A DNA stretch of 64,000 nucleotides from Microbacterium oleivorans (GTDB taxonomy: Bacteria; Actinomycetota; Actinomycetes; Actinomycetales; Microbacteriaceae), in NCBI RefSeq assembly GCF_001644225.1, contig NZ_LSTV01000002.1, positions 327,721-391,720 of the forward strand, in the 5' to 3' direction. Below are positions 44,165-52,512 of the stretch, piece by piece. The position numbers were made by a program, and so were the translations under genes. Within the stretch, counting starts at the first letter, position 1, and each line of letters begins with the position of its first letter. The notes beneath the pieces are model-generated. The model did not search any database. It saw only the letters and a list, made by a program, of their open reading frames with translations, and had not been told where the DNA came from.

Positions 44165-44701
44165 TTACTTCCGCAGCTCGAACGTCGTGGCGCCGACCTT
44201 GATCGGAGCGCCGACGATGACGGGGACGGGGGATGCCACGCGCTCGCCGTCGTGCCAGGTGCCGTTCGTCGAGTCCAGGTCCTGCACCATCCACTGCTCA
44301 CCCCAGAGGACGAGGCGGGCGTGATGGCTCGAGGTGTAGTCGTCGCGGATGACGAGGCCCGACTCGCTGGAGCGGCCGATCGTGAGGGGCTCGCCACCGA
44401 GGGGCAGCTCGAGCCCCGCCTTCGGTCCGCTCGTGATGACGATGCGGGACACGGTGTTGACCGTCGCCTTCTGGGGGCCGGTGGGTGCCGCCGGGCGCGT
44501 CATGACCGGCGAGACGATGGAGGTCTCGGCGTTGGCCGGGGACGTCGCGACGGGGCCCGCGGCGGCAGGTGCCGGCTCGGGCATCTTGCGCACCTTGACG
44601 CCGAACAGGTCGGCGCGCAGCGAGTAGACCACTGCGAAGACGAAGAACCACAGCAGGATCAGGAATCCGATCTGCAGCAGCAGGAGTGTCAGTTCGCTCA
44701 T
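44165..44701 (-). CDS. fhaB: FHA-domain protein FhaB (FipA-like)
   Basis: This 178-residue protein has one N-terminal transmembrane helix (5-27), a Pro/Ala linker and a C-terminal FHA domain. The phosphothreonine-binding residues are in place: GRSSESGLVI, then SSHHARL, then DLDSTNGT. Its mycobacterial counterpart FipA is a division-associated substrate of PknA. The ATG overlaps the fhaA stop by 4 bp, and pstP begins 12 bp after its own stop. Confidence 0.93.
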   Translation of the reverse strand: MSELTLLLLQIGFLILLWFFVFAVVYSLRADLFGVKVRKMPEPAPAAAGPVATSPANAETSIVSPVMTRPAAPTGPQKATVNTVSRIVITSGPKAGLELPLGGEPLTIGRSSESGLVIRDDYTSSHHARLVLWGEQWMVQDLDSTNGTWHDGERVASPVPVIVGAPIKVGATTFELRK

Positions 44702-45432
44702 GCCTGGCCTCCAAGGTCGAACAAGCGGGTCGCGGGATCCTGCGGCCGCGGGGGGATGCGGGATGCCGCCTGCGCGACGACGCGGAACGTGATGCGCGTG
44801 CGGCCGATCGTGACGACGGAGTCCGGCTCGAGGGCGGCCTCCGAGACCTTCTGCCCGTTCAGCTGGGTGCCGTTGGTCGAGCCGAGGTCGCGGACCATCG
44901 CGCGTCGACCGTCCCACAGGATCTCGACGTGGCGACGGCTGGTGCCGGCGTCGGGGATCGTGATGTCGGCATCCGTCCCTCGGCCGATCACGGTGCGGCT
45001 GCCGGTGAGGCGGTGCTGCGTGCCGTCGATCTCGACGACGCCGTGCCACGAGACCTCCTCGGCCGAGGCGGAGCGCGAGTCGACGCGGACGGTGCCGGTC
45101 GTCAGGGACTCGTCGGGGTTGATCGCGAGCGAGACGGGGCCCGCGAAGCTGTACTTCTGCGCCTTGGCGTGGCCCTCGACCAGCTGGACGAGTTCGTCGT
45201 GCAGGGTGCGGCCGAGGGCGCCCATGCGTTCGTGGTCGGCGGGGGCGAGCCGGACGACGAGCGTGTTCGGCACGAGGATGCGGTCGCGCGAGACCACAGC
45301 GGCCTTCGCATCGAGTTCGGCACGCAGTGCGGAGGCGATCTCGACAGGCTGCACACCGCTGCGGAAGGTCTTCGCGAACGCGCCGTTCACGGCGCGCTCG
45401 ATTCCCTTCTCGAAGCTGTCAAGTAGTCCCAC
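44698..45432 (-). CDS. fhaA: FHA-domain protein FhaA
   Basis: This 244-residue protein has an N-terminal DUF3662/DUF2662 domain (1-120) followed by a C-terminal FHA domain (GRGTDADITI, SRRHVEI, DLGSTNGT). In mycobacteria FhaA binds phosphorylated MviN/MurJ pseudokinase and limits peptidoglycan synthesis; MurJ here lacks that extension, so a different ligand is expected. The GTG at 45432 has GAGGAG 4 bp upstream and gives the family opening MGLLDSFEKG; the ATG at 45465 is less likely. It is the first gene of the wall-control operon. Confidence 0.92.
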   Translation of the reverse strand: MGLLDSFEKGIERAVNGAFAKTFRSGVQPVEIASALRAELDAKAAVVSRDRILVPNTLVVRLAPADHERMGALGRTLHDELVQLVEGHAKAQKYSFAGPVSLAINPDESLTTGTVRVDSRSASAEEVSWHGVVEIDGTQHRLTGSRTVIGRGTDADITIPDAGTSRRHVEILWDGRRAMVRDLGSTNGTQLNGQKVSEAALEPDSVVTIGRTRITFRVVAQAASRIPPRPQDPATRLFDLGGQA

Positions 45433-45575
45433 GGGGCTCCTCAGGCAGTCTGGACCGGTGCTCACATGCTAGTTGTCGACCCTGGCAGGGTCTGGGGAAC
45501 ACAGCTGCGGCCGTTTCTCCGGCGGGCTCGCGCCATGATATCCTCGGAAAGTTGATCCCGTGGCGACACGGGTTC

Positions 45576-45659
45576 GCGCGAGTGGCGGAATAGGCAGACG
45601 CGCTGGCTTCAGGTGCCAGTGCCCGAAAGGGCGTGGGGGTTCAACTCCCCCCTCGCGCA
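45576..45659 (+). tRNA. tRNA-Leu (anticodon CAG)
   Basis: This is an 84-nt class II tRNA. Acceptor GCGCGAG pairs with CTCGCGC. The anticodon arm CTGGC-TTCAGGT-GCCAG carries CAG, and there is a long variable arm. CCA is not encoded. A TATCCT box lies at 45539-45544. Confidence 0.97.
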
Positions 45660-45674
45660 CAGACAGTGCGAAAC

Positions 45675-45709
45675 GAAGCCGGTCGGTGGTGAGAACCCCG
45701 ACCGGCTTC
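45675..45709 (+). terminator. tRNA-Leu terminator
   Basis: GAAGCCGGTCGG (45675-45686) pairs perfectly with CCGACCGGCTTC (45698-45709), followed by GTCGTTT. Confidence 0.88.
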
Positions 45710-45749
45710 GTCGTTTCCGACGATGCAGCCGGGCTCCTAGGCTCGGACG

Positions 45750-46781
45750 GTGAACACGTCGCGCGGCCGGATCTGGACCGGCGTCATCCGTGTCGCACCC
45801 TACGATCGCGACCACACCGTCGCTATCCGGGCCGCGATCAGCGTCGGCGTCCCGCTGATCGTGCTGTGGTCGATCGGTCGGCTGGACCTCAGCATCTATG
45901 CGAGCTTCGGAGCCTTCGCCTCGCTCTACGGCCGCACCGATCGCATCGGCGACCGCGTCCGGATGCAGGTGGCGGCCGGGGCGGTCGTGGTCGCCGCGAT
46001 GCTCATCGGCACCGCGCTCTCGGTCGCCGACGCGCCGGCTCTGCTCGCGATCGTGGTCGTGGCTGCGGTCGCCTCCGTGGCGACCCTGCTCGCGTATGCG
46101 ACGCAGTGGCACCCGCCCGGCGCGCTGTTCATCGTGTTCGCGGCCGGGGCCACGGCATCCATCCCTGCAGAAGGCGCGCGTTTCGGTGACGTCCTCGTCG
46201 TGGGTCTGGCCGCCGTCTTCTTCTCCCTCACGGTGACCCTCGTCTCCGAAACCGTGACGGGCCGCCGGATCCCCCGTCTCACGCGGACGAAGAACCGGAT
46301 GCCGGTGGGCGCCGTCGCCGCGGAGATGGCCCTCACGGTCGCGGTCGCGACGGTGCTCGCCGGCGCAGCCGGACTGCTCCTCTTCCACGCCCACTGGTAC
46401 TGGGCGATGGTGGGCGCGGTCGCCGCGGTGAGCGGCCCGCACGTGAAGGCCCGCGTCATCCGCGGGCTGCAGCGGCTCATCGGCACCCTGCTCGGCGTGC
46501 TCGTCGCGGCGGGCATCCTCGCCCTGGGGTTGCCGCCCCTCGCGGTCATCCTCATCGCCGTCGCCTTGCAGGCGTGCGCCGAGCTCTTCGTCGGGCGCAA
46601 CTACGCGATCGCGATGGTCTTCATCACGCCGCTCGCCCTGCTCATGGTCCAGCTGGCCGCGCCCACCACGGTCGGCGTTCTGCTGACGGACCGAGTGTGG
46701 GAGACCGTGGTGGGGATCGTCGCGGGGACCGCCGTCGCCGTGGGCTCTGCGTTCATCCGCGGGCGCCGCCGGCGGGCCTGA
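45750..46781 (+). CDS. FUSC-family membrane protein
   Basis: This 343-residue protein consists of two similar blocks of hydrophobic helices, as in the FUSC/aromatic acid exporter superfamily. Each block has about four to five helices, joined by a basic cytoplasmic stretch (RRIPRLTRTKNRM, about 172-184). It lacks the large cytoplasmic domain of E. coli AaeB. Export of organic acids is the family expectation, not shown. TAGGCT (45738-45743) is 6 bp before the GTG, indicating a leaderless message and fixing the start. The stop codon lies in a small hairpin (46773-46786). Confidence 0.85.
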   Translation: MNTSRGRIWTGVIRVAPYDRDHTVAIRAAISVGVPLIVLWSIGRLDLSIYASFGAFASLYGRTDRIGDRVRMQVAAGAVVVAAMLIGTALSVADAPALLAIVVVAAVASVATLLAYATQWHPPGALFIVFAAGATASIPAEGARFGDVLVVGLAAVFFSLTVTLVSETVTGRRIPRLTRTKNRMPVGAVAAEMALTVAVATVLAGAAGLLLFHAHWYWAMVGAVAAVSGPHVKARVIRGLQRLIGTLLGVLVAAGILALGLPPLAVILIAVALQACAELFVGRNYAIAMVFITPLALLMVQLAAPTTVGVLLTDRVWETVVGIVAGTAVAVGSAFIRGRRRRA

Positions 46782-46788
46782 GCCCGGA

Positions 46789-47184
46789 TCAGCCCTGGTA
46801 GCCGATGAGCCAGGTGACCCCGAAGCGGTCGGTGACTGTTCCGTCGTGGTCGCCCCAGGCGCGCAGCTGCAGATCGTCGACGATCCGGCCTCCGTCGGCC
46901 AGCCGGGCGAACCACGTCTCGAGGACGGCCGGCTCCGCAGCCCCCAGCAGGGCGAACATCACTCCGCGCAGCTGCAGCGCTTCGTCCCCGGGCCCACCGT
47001 CCGAGGCGAAGAGCGCGACCGGGCCGGTCAGCATCCCGTGGGCGATGAAATCGCCGGGGCCGTCGACGCGCTCGAACTCGGCGAACGTATTCAGCACGAG
47101 GTCGCCGCCGAACACCGCCTGATAGAAGGTCAGTGCGTCGCGCGCCGTGCCGGGGAACGTCAGATACGGGGTGAGTCCGGTCAT
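46789..47184 (-). CDS. VOC-family protein (PhnB-like)
   Basis: This 131-residue single-domain protein of the vicinal oxygen chelate fold opens with MTGLTPYLTFPGTARDALTFY and closes with DRFGVTWLIGY, the signature of the PhnB/3-demethylubiquinone-methyltransferase-like branch. Members have varied or unknown roles. A TACGGT box (minus strand, 47191-47196) lies 6 bp before the ATG at 47184, so I preferred this start to the upstream in-frame ATG at 47208. It is convergent with the FUSC gene. Confidence 0.88.
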   Translation of the reverse strand: MTGLTPYLTFPGTARDALTFYQAVFGGDLVLNTFAEFERVDGPGDFIAHGMLTGPVALFASDGGPGDEALQLRGVMFALLGAAEPAVLETWFARLADGGRIVDDLQLRAWGDHDGTVTDRFGVTWLIGYQG

Positions 47185-47257
47185 CCGCTCACCGTAGACC
47201 GCCGTCACCCGCGTGACCAGAGTGGATCCCGGTGCCCGTCCCTTGATGACGCGCCGA

Positions 47258-47524
47258 TCAGCTCAGCGACAGGAAGAGCTTCTCGAGGTCCGCCATCTGC
47301 AGCTCGCCGTCCTCCTCGACGAGGCACTGCTGCATGGCGGCGGCGATCACCACGAACCCGGCCCGATCGATCGCGCTCGACACTGCGGAGAGCTGCGTGA
47401 CCACCGCGCGGCAGTCGCCGCCCTCCTCGACGGCGGCGATCACGGCGGCGAGCTGGCCCTGCGCGCGCTTGAGGCGGTTCGCGATGCGGCGAACGGCCTC
47501 GTCGTCCCGGAGCGCCGTCGACAC
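47258..47524 (-). CDS. CsoR-family repressor lacking His, probable persulfide sensor (CstR-like)
   Basis: This 88-residue all-helical repressor (DUF156/CsoR family) starts with GTG 2 bp after the upstream stop. Copper-sensing CsoR uses Cys-His-Cys. Here Cys38 and Cys67 keep the 29-residue spacing, but the His position (63) is Ala, and the protein contains no His at all. CstR, the persulfide sensor of Staphylococcus, has the same Cys-Cys pattern without metal binding. The gene follows that of a CoA-disulfide reductase/rhodanese fusion, which fits sulfide/persulfide sensing. The GC-rich palindrome before that gene is the likely operator. Confidence 0.88.
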   Translation of the reverse strand: MSTALRDDEAVRRIANRLKRAQGQLAAVIAAVEEGGDCRAVVTQLSAVSSAIDRAGFVVIAAAMQQCLVEEDGELQMADLEKLFLSLS

Positions 47525-47526
47525 CG

Positions 47527-49173
47527 TCAGACCTCCTCGCGCGCCGCGGCCTCGAGGCCGTCGGTCCACGTGAGCCAGCCGCCGTCGAGGTTGCGGACAT
47601 CGTGCCCCAGCTGCTGCAGCAAGCGGCTCGCGGTGTGCCCACGCTGCCCCACCTTGCAGTGCACGATGAGAGGCGCGTCGGGCAGCTCCGCATGACGCTC
47701 GCGGATCTCGTCGAGCGGCAGGAGGACGGCGCCGGGGATCGCTCCGGCCCCGTTCTCCTCGGCTGTGCGGACGTCGACCACGACGGCGCCGGCCGCGCGG
47801 GCGGCATCCACTTCGTGCCACTGGATCGTGCGGTCGGCTCCCGTCGCGAGGTTTTCGGCGACGTACCCCGCCATGTTGATCGCGTCCTTCGCCGATCCGT
47901 ACTGCGGTGCGTACGCGAGTTCGAGCTGGGACAGAGCGGATGCCGTGAGCCCGGCCGTCATGGCGACGGCGAGGACGTCGAGCCGCTTGTCGACGCCGGC
48001 TCCGCCGACGATCTGCGCCCCCAGGATCAGGTCGGTCTCGGGGTCGACGAGCAGCTTCATGGCCATCTGTTCGGCGCCCGGGTAGTACGTCGCGTGCGAG
48101 AAGGGGTGGGTGTGCACGACGCGGTGCGCCCGGCCCGCCGCGACGAGCCGGCGCTCGCTCCAGCCGACGAGCCCGACCGTGAGGCCGAGGATGCCGACGA
48201 TCGTCGTCCCGAGCGCGGGGGTCGCGGGTGCGGTGGCGACGCCGGCGATGTCGTCGGCCGCCGCTCGGCCGTGCCGGTTGGCGAGGCCCGCCATGGTGAC
48301 GAGGGTCGCGGCGCCGTCGAGGTGGTCGGTCTTCTCGACCGCATCGCCCACGGCCCACACGCCCGGGATGTTTGTGCGGTGCCGGTCGTCGACGGCGATG
48401 CCGCCGGTCGGGCCGAGGGCGATGCCCGCGGCCTCGGCGATCCGGACGTCGGGACGCACCCCGCGCGCGTCGACGACGAGATCGGCGGGCACGCGGCTGC
48501 CGTCGGACAGGACGACGGCGCCGGCCTCGAGGCGCTCGATGGTGGTCCGGGTGCGGACGTCCACTCCGGCGGTCGACAGCGCACGGTGGACAGGCGAGGC
48601 CATCTCGGGGTCGAGGGCGCTCAGCACCTGCGCCCCGCGCTGCACGAGGGTGACCTGCGCGCCGCGGTGCGCGAGGTTCTCGACGGCTTCCACGCCGATG
48701 AACCCGCCACCGGCCACGACCGTCCGCGGCGTCCGCAGCCCCGCGAGGACCTCGGTGATCGCATCGACGTCGTCGACGCTGCGCAGGGTCGCGACCTGAA
48801 CGCCCTCGCCCGGGATGCCGCTGGTCGCCGCCGCTCCCATGGCGAGCACGAGGTCGTCGAACGGCTCGTTCCGTTCGGTGCCGGCATCGAGGTCGCGCAC
48901 CGTGACGACCTTGGACGCGGCGTCGATCGCCGTCACCTCGTGCCGCACGTGCACGCGCAGCGCGAAGCGCGCGCCGAGCGATGCGGGGGTCTGCAGCAGC
49001 AGCGACGACCGGTCGGCGATCACGCCGCCGATGTAATAAGGGAGTCCGCAGTTCGCGAAGGAGACGTGCGCGCCGCGCTCGAAGACGACGATCTCCCGCT
49101 GTTCGTCGAGACGGCGCAGGCGCGTGGCCGCCGACATCCCTGCCGCGACACCTCCGATGATGATGGTCCGCAT
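47527..49173 (-). CDS. FAD-dependent CoA-disulfide reductase fused to a rhodanese domain (CoADR-Rhd)
   Basis: This 548-residue enzyme has an N-terminal FAD/NAD(P)H domain with GGVAAG at 7-12 and the single redox Cys42 in [10 protein letters not shown], typical of CoA-disulfide and CoA-persulfide reductases. The C-terminal rhodanese domain has active Cys506 in the loop CKVGQRG. Fusions of this type handle polysulfide or persulfide species. The ATG is 6 bp after a TATCGT -10 box (minus strand, 49180-49185) that lies inside a 20-bp palindrome, so the CstR-like repressor encoded just downstream could block it directly. Confidence 0.92.
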   Translation of the reverse strand: MRTIIIGGVAAGMSAATRLRRLDEQREIVVFERGAHVSFANCGLPYYIGGVIADRSSLLLQTPASLGARFALRVHVRHEVTAIDAASKVVTVRDLDAGTERNEPFDDLVLAMGAAATSGIPGEGVQVATLRSVDDVDAITEVLAGLRTPRTVVAGGGFIGVEAVENLAHRGAQVTLVQRGAQVLSALDPEMASPVHRALSTAGVDVRTRTTIERLEAGAVVLSDGSRVPADLVVDARGVRPDVRIAEAAGIALGPTGGIAVDDRHRTNIPGVWAVGDAVEKTDHLDGAATLVTMAGLANRHGRAAADDIAGVATAPATPALGTTIVGILGLTVGLVGWSERRLVAAGRAHRVVHTHPFSHATYYPGAEQMAMKLLVDPETDLILGAQIVGGAGVDKRLDVLAVAMTAGLTASALSQLELAYAPQYGSAKDAINMAGYVAENLATGADRTIQWHEVDAARAAGAVVVDVRTAEENGAGAIPGAVLLPLDEIRERHAELPDAPLIVHCKVGQRGHTASRLLQQLGHDVRNLDGGWLTWTDGLEAAAREEV

Positions 49174-49180
49174 GCCTTCA

Positions 49181-49200
49181 CGATACCCCGGGGGGTATCG
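49181..49200. promoter_or_regulatory. CsoR/CstR-type operator overlapping the CoADR-Rhd -10 box
   Basis: CGATACCCCGGGGGGTATCG consists of two 9-bp arms around GG. ATACCCC/GGGGTAT halves are characteristic of CsoR-family operators. It covers the -10 box and ends 8 bp from the start codon. Confidence 0.85.
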
Positions 49201-49270
49201 CTGCGGTCGCCGGATGGGCAGACGCCGGGTGTACGCCCGGCAACGTTTGTGTCACCTTCGCACGTGGGGG

Positions 49271-49299
49271 GTGACTGCACAGGCTGCGAGGGCTAGGTT
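49271..49299 (+). promoter_or_regulatory. Probable cold-shock gene promoter
   Basis: GTGACT (49271-49276), a 17-bp spacer and TAGGTT (49294-49299) predict a leader of about 43 nt before the ATG. Confidence 0.45.
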
Positions 49300-49348
49300 G
49301 GGGAACGACCGGCGGACGTGTCGCCGGCAACAATCAGTAAGGCAGTTC

Positions 49349-49555
49349 ATGAGCGTCAGCGGTACCGTCAAGTGGTTCAACTCGGAGAAGGGCTTCGGGT
49401 TCATCGCTCCCGATGAAGGCGGCGCCGACGTCTTCGCCCACTACTCGGCCATCGAATCGTCGGGCTACCGCTCGCTGGAAGAGAACCAGCGAGTTGAGTT
49501 CGACATCGCACAGGGCCCCAAGGGTCTTCAGGCGGAGAACATCCGTCCCCTCTGA
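49349..49555 (+). CDS. Cold-shock protein (CspA family)
   Basis: This 68-residue single OB-fold protein binds single-stranded RNA or DNA and acts as an RNA chaperone. RNP1 (KGFGFI) and RNP2 (VFAHY) motifs are complete. The opening [16 protein letters not shown] is near-universal. Expression is likely high: conserved codons, a discrete leader and no overlapping neighbours. The ribosome site (AGTAAGGCAG) is weak. It is convergent with the HAD gene, 4 bp apart. Confidence 0.96.
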   Translation: MSVSGTVKWFNSEKGFGFIAPDEGGADVFAHYSAIESSGYRSLEENQRVEFDIAQGPKGLQAENIRPL

Positions 49556-49559
49556 GGTT

Positions 49560-50237
49560 TCACACCTCTTCAGTGAGGAGCAGGCGGCGGAGTTCGACCA
49601 TCGTGTCGACCGCCGCCTGCGCTCCTTCTGACTCGTGGGGCCAACTGAAGCCCCACCGCACGAAGATCACGGGCACGCCGTTCGCCGCGCCCCCGTCGAT
49701 GTCGTGATGGCGGTCCCCGATGAGGATCGGTCGGCTCGTGTCGACCCCCATCGAGCGCAGCCGCCGCAGTGACTCCGCCACGATGTCTGCCTTCGAAGCG
49801 AGGGTCTTCTCGTCCGGGGTCGCGCCCGCCATCGCTTGCATGTGCTCGGCCAGACCGTAGTGCTCCATCAGCGCGACGACCTGGACCTCCGGCTTCGAGC
49901 TCGCCGTCGCCTGCGGGATGCCGGCGGCCGAGATGTCCGCGATGAGCTCCCCGACACCCGGGTAGAGCCGCGTGCGGGCCGTGTACCCGTCCTGCTTGCC
50001 GAGTGCGCGGTAGTAGGTGACCGCCTCGGACGCCTGCGCCGGGGTCATCCCCACGTTCTTCTGGAACGAGTCGTACATGGGCGGTCCGATCCAGTGGACC
50101 AGTTCCGCGCGCGTCGGGGCGGGGTACCCGAAGTGACTCAGGCAGCGGTCGAGCCGGCTGAGGATGCCGTCTGACGCATCGACGATGGTGCCGTCCACGT
50201 CCCAGAGGATGCAGGACCAGGGGGAGCGTGTCGTCAT
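49560..50237 (-). CDS. HAD-superfamily phosphatase (Gph-like)
   Basis: This 225-residue hydrolase resembles phosphoglycolate phosphatase. Motif I is DVDGT near residues 13-17, motif II ASSKP near residue 111, and motif IV GDRHHDIDGG in the C-terminal third. An alpha-helical cap sits between motifs I and II. Small phosphorylated metabolites are the expected substrates; the exact one is unknown. TAGGCT (minus strand, 50244-50249) lies 6 bp before the ATG, another leaderless arrangement. Confidence 0.9.
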   Translation of the reverse strand: MTTRSPWSCILWDVDGTIVDASDGILSRLDRCLSHFGYPAPTRAELVHWIGPPMYDSFQKNVGMTPAQASEAVTYYRALGKQDGYTARTRLYPGVGELIADISAAGIPQATASSKPEVQVVALMEHYGLAEHMQAMAGATPDEKTLASKADIVAESLRRLRSMGVDTSRPILIGDRHHDIDGGAANGVPVIFVRWGFSWPHESEGAQAAVDTMVELRRLLLTEEV

Positions 50238-50249
50238 GACCCCAGCCTA

Positions 50250-50526
50250 CGGGGCGGGTCGGAGCGTCCGACGTGGTCACCGCGTTCGGCCGGGAGCCGC
50301 GGAGGCGCCGGGTCGGACCCCGGGTCACCGACACGGCGCCACCGCGGTGAGCGGCACGCGAGCCCGAATCCGCGTGCAGCGACGGTGCGCGGTGGTGTGG
50401 TGATCTCGTGCTCCCCCCGGAGACGGACCGCCACCGGCGCACCTGCTCGCCGTCCACGGTACGAGCCGTCAGCCGCGGACAGGGCGTCGGAGCCCATTCC
50501 CGGACGATCCCGAACGGGCCCGCGGG
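50250..50526. other. Non-coding gap between HAD and nucS genes
   Basis: About 300 bp separate the divergent HAD and nucS starts. I see only their -10 boxes at the two edges. No convincing gene, repeat or strong hairpin was found between them. Confidence 0.5.
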
Positions 50527-50539
50527 TAGGCTCGTCGCC

Positions 50540-51226
50540 GTGCGTCTCGTCATCGCCCGCTGCTCCGTCGACTACACCGGTCGCCTCAACACCCACCTGC
50601 CGCCCGCCACCCGCCTCATCATGGTGAAGGCGGACGGCACGGTCGCGTTCCACCGCGACATCCAGCACCAACCGCTCAACTGGATGAGCCCGCCGTGCAC
50701 GCTGACGGTCATCGAGCCCGGCGAGGACGACGTCGACGTCGTCGAGAAGTGGCGCGTGACGCACGCCAAGTCGGGCGACGAGCTCACCATCCGGATCTAC
50801 GAGGTGCTGCACGATTCTTCGCACGAGCTCGGCACCGACCCGGGCCTCGTCAAGGACGGTGTCGAGGCCGATCTGCAGCGGCTGCTCGCGGAGCAGGTCG
50901 GCGTCATCGGCGAGAACCTGACGCTCGTGCGCCGGGAGTTCCCCACCGCCATCGGACCGGTCGACCTGCTGCTGCGCAACCCCGAGGGCGGCACCGTGGC
51001 GGTGGAGGTCAAGCGGCGCGGCGACATCGACGGCGTCGAGCAGCTCACGCGCTACCTCGAACTGCTGGGACGCGACCCGCACCTCGCGCCGGTCACCGGC
51101 GTCTTCGCCGCTCAGGAGATCAAGCCGCAGGCGAAGGTCCTGGCGGCGGACCGCGGCATCCGCTGCGTCACCCTCGACTACGACGAGATGAAGGGCATCG
51201 AGTCGGGAGCTCCGCGTCTGTTCTGA
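50540..51226 (+). CDS. nucS: Mismatch-specific endonuclease NucS
   Basis: NucS replaces MutS/MutL mismatch repair in actinobacteria and archaea, cutting both strands at G-T, G-G and T-T mispairs. The 228-residue protein has an N-terminal dimerisation domain and a C-terminal RecB-like nuclease with Asp142, Glu156 and Lys158 (GPVDLL and VEVKRR). The family usually binds the sliding clamp DnaN through a C-terminal motif; the end here is GAPRLF. TAGGCT (50527-50532) is 7 bp before the GTG, indicating a leaderless start. Confidence 0.95.
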   Translation: MRLVIARCSVDYTGRLNTHLPPATRLIMVKADGTVAFHRDIQHQPLNWMSPPCTLTVIEPGEDDVDVVEKWRVTHAKSGDELTIRIYEVLHDSSHELGTDPGLVKDGVEADLQRLLAEQVGVIGENLTLVRREFPTAIGPVDLLLRNPEGGTVAVEVKRRGDIDGVEQLTRYLELLGRDPHLAPVTGVFAAQEIKPQAKVLAADRGIRCVTLDYDEMKGIESGAPRLF

Positions 51227-51232
51227 CGCCGC

Positions 51233-52447
51233 TCAGTGGCTCGTGCCGCGGGTGCCCGGCAGGGGCTTGGCGGCGCCCGAGGCGAACCCCGACGCGGCGA
51301 CCAGCGCGGCGATGATGAACAGTGTGTTGAGCAGGCCGATGTGCGTGCTGATGACACCCAGGATCGGCGGGCCGCACAGGAACGCGACATAGCCGATGGT
51401 CGCGGCGGCGCTCACCCGCGCGGCGGCACGTTCCGGATCGTCCGCCGCGGCCGACATCCCGAGGGGGAAGCCGAGCGAGGCACCGACACCCCAGAGCGCG
51501 GCGCCGACGAGGACGAGCGGCAGGTTCGGCGCGAGAATGAACAGCAGGATGCCGAGCACGGCCGTGACGGCGAGCACTCGCAACGTCGCGACGCGGCCGA
51601 ACCGGTCGACCAGCGGTCCGCCGAAGACGCGGACGACGGTCATGGCGACCGAGAAGACGGTGAGCGCGGTTGCGCCGAGCGCCTCGCCGCCGCGGTGGTC
51701 CTCGCTCACCGCGAGCGCCATCCAGTCGTTCGCGCCGCCCTCGGCGAACGCCATGCCGAGCATGACGACGCCCAGAACGTAGGTGCGGGGTTCGCGCCAC
51801 GCCGACAGAGCAGCCGAGAGGCGGGAGCGCCATCCGCTGGGAGCCGCGTCGGGTGCGCCGAAGTCGCGCTGCGGCACGTAGGCGAAGGCGACGACGGCGA
51901 GGACGACGATCGCGACGGCGATCACAGCGGTGTGCGGGAAGACACCGATCCGCGCCCCGGCCACCAGCGCGCCGATGCCGGCGCCGATGACGGTGCCGAG
52001 GCTGAAGAAGGCGTGGAACAGCGGCAGGATCGTCTTGCCCACCTCGACCTCGATCGCCGCGCCGTCGACGTTCATGAGCACGTCGAGCGCGCCGTTGCCG
52101 AACCCGAAGAGGGCGAGCCCGATGAGGACGAGCAGGAGCGAGGGCGCGACGTCGGTGCCGAGGCCGATGAGGAACAGCCCCACGGCGAGGACCAGCATGA
52201 CGGTCAGCATCCCGCGACGCGTCCCCATGCGGGCGGCGATGACGGAGGACACCGACAAGCCGAGGATCGACGCGACGCCCATGCCGAGAAGGAGCAGGCC
52301 GATCGTCGAGTTCTCAATGCCGAGGGCGGCCTTGATCGAGGGCACCCGCGACGCCCACGTCGCGATGCTCAGCCCGCTGGCGGTGAAGATCGCGAACACG
52401 GCCAGGCGCCAGGTCCACAGGCGGGAGGCGGTGAGCTGCAACGTCAT
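51233..52447 (-). CDS. Major facilitator superfamily transporter
   Basis: This 404-residue permease has twelve hydrophobic helices. The MFS loop motif between helices 2 and 3 reads SSVIAARMGTRRGM, and the matching one in the second half GGPLVDRFGRVATLR. It resembles YbjJ-type sugar-like permeases; the substrate is not predictable. It diverges from a LacI-family regulator with a shared 65-bp region. TAGAGT (minus strand, 52454-52459) is 6 bp before the ATG, and the -35 region falls within the CGAATCGATTCG palindrome, so the neighbour regulator likely controls it. Confidence 0.9.
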   Translation of the reverse strand: MTLQLTASRLWTWRLAVFAIFTASGLSIATWASRVPSIKAALGIENSTIGLLLLGMGVASILGLSVSSVIAARMGTRRGMLTVMLVLAVGLFLIGLGTDVAPSLLLVLIGLALFGFGNGALDVLMNVDGAAIEVEVGKTILPLFHAFFSLGTVIGAGIGALVAGARIGVFPHTAVIAVAIVVLAVVAFAYVPQRDFGAPDAAPSGWRSRLSAALSAWREPRTYVLGVVMLGMAFAEGGANDWMALAVSEDHRGGEALGATALTVFSVAMTVVRVFGGPLVDRFGRVATLRVLAVTAVLGILLFILAPNLPLVLVGAALWGVGASLGFPLGMSAAADDPERAAARVSAAATIGYVAFLCGPPILGVISTHIGLLNTLFIIAALVAASGFASGAAKPLPGTRGTSH

Positions 52448-52469
52448 GGCGTCACTCTAGCGGGATCTC

Positions 52470-52481
52470 CGAATCGATTCG
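52470..52481. promoter_or_regulatory. LacI-type operator between divergent promoters
   Basis: CGAATCGATTCG is a perfect palindrome with the central CG typical of LacI-family sites. It overlaps the -35 regions of both divergent promoters (lacI-like: TTCGAG 52478-52483, 17 bp, TACGAT 52501-52506). Confidence 0.7.
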
Positions 52482-52512
52482 AGAATCGGATCCGTGCGGC
52501 TACGATCGAAAG

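Noticed and set aside
47209..47257. CsoR-family protein as a copper sensor
   Set aside because: The metal-ligand His is replaced by Ala and no His exists in the protein; no copper chaperone or P-type ATPase gene is nearby.
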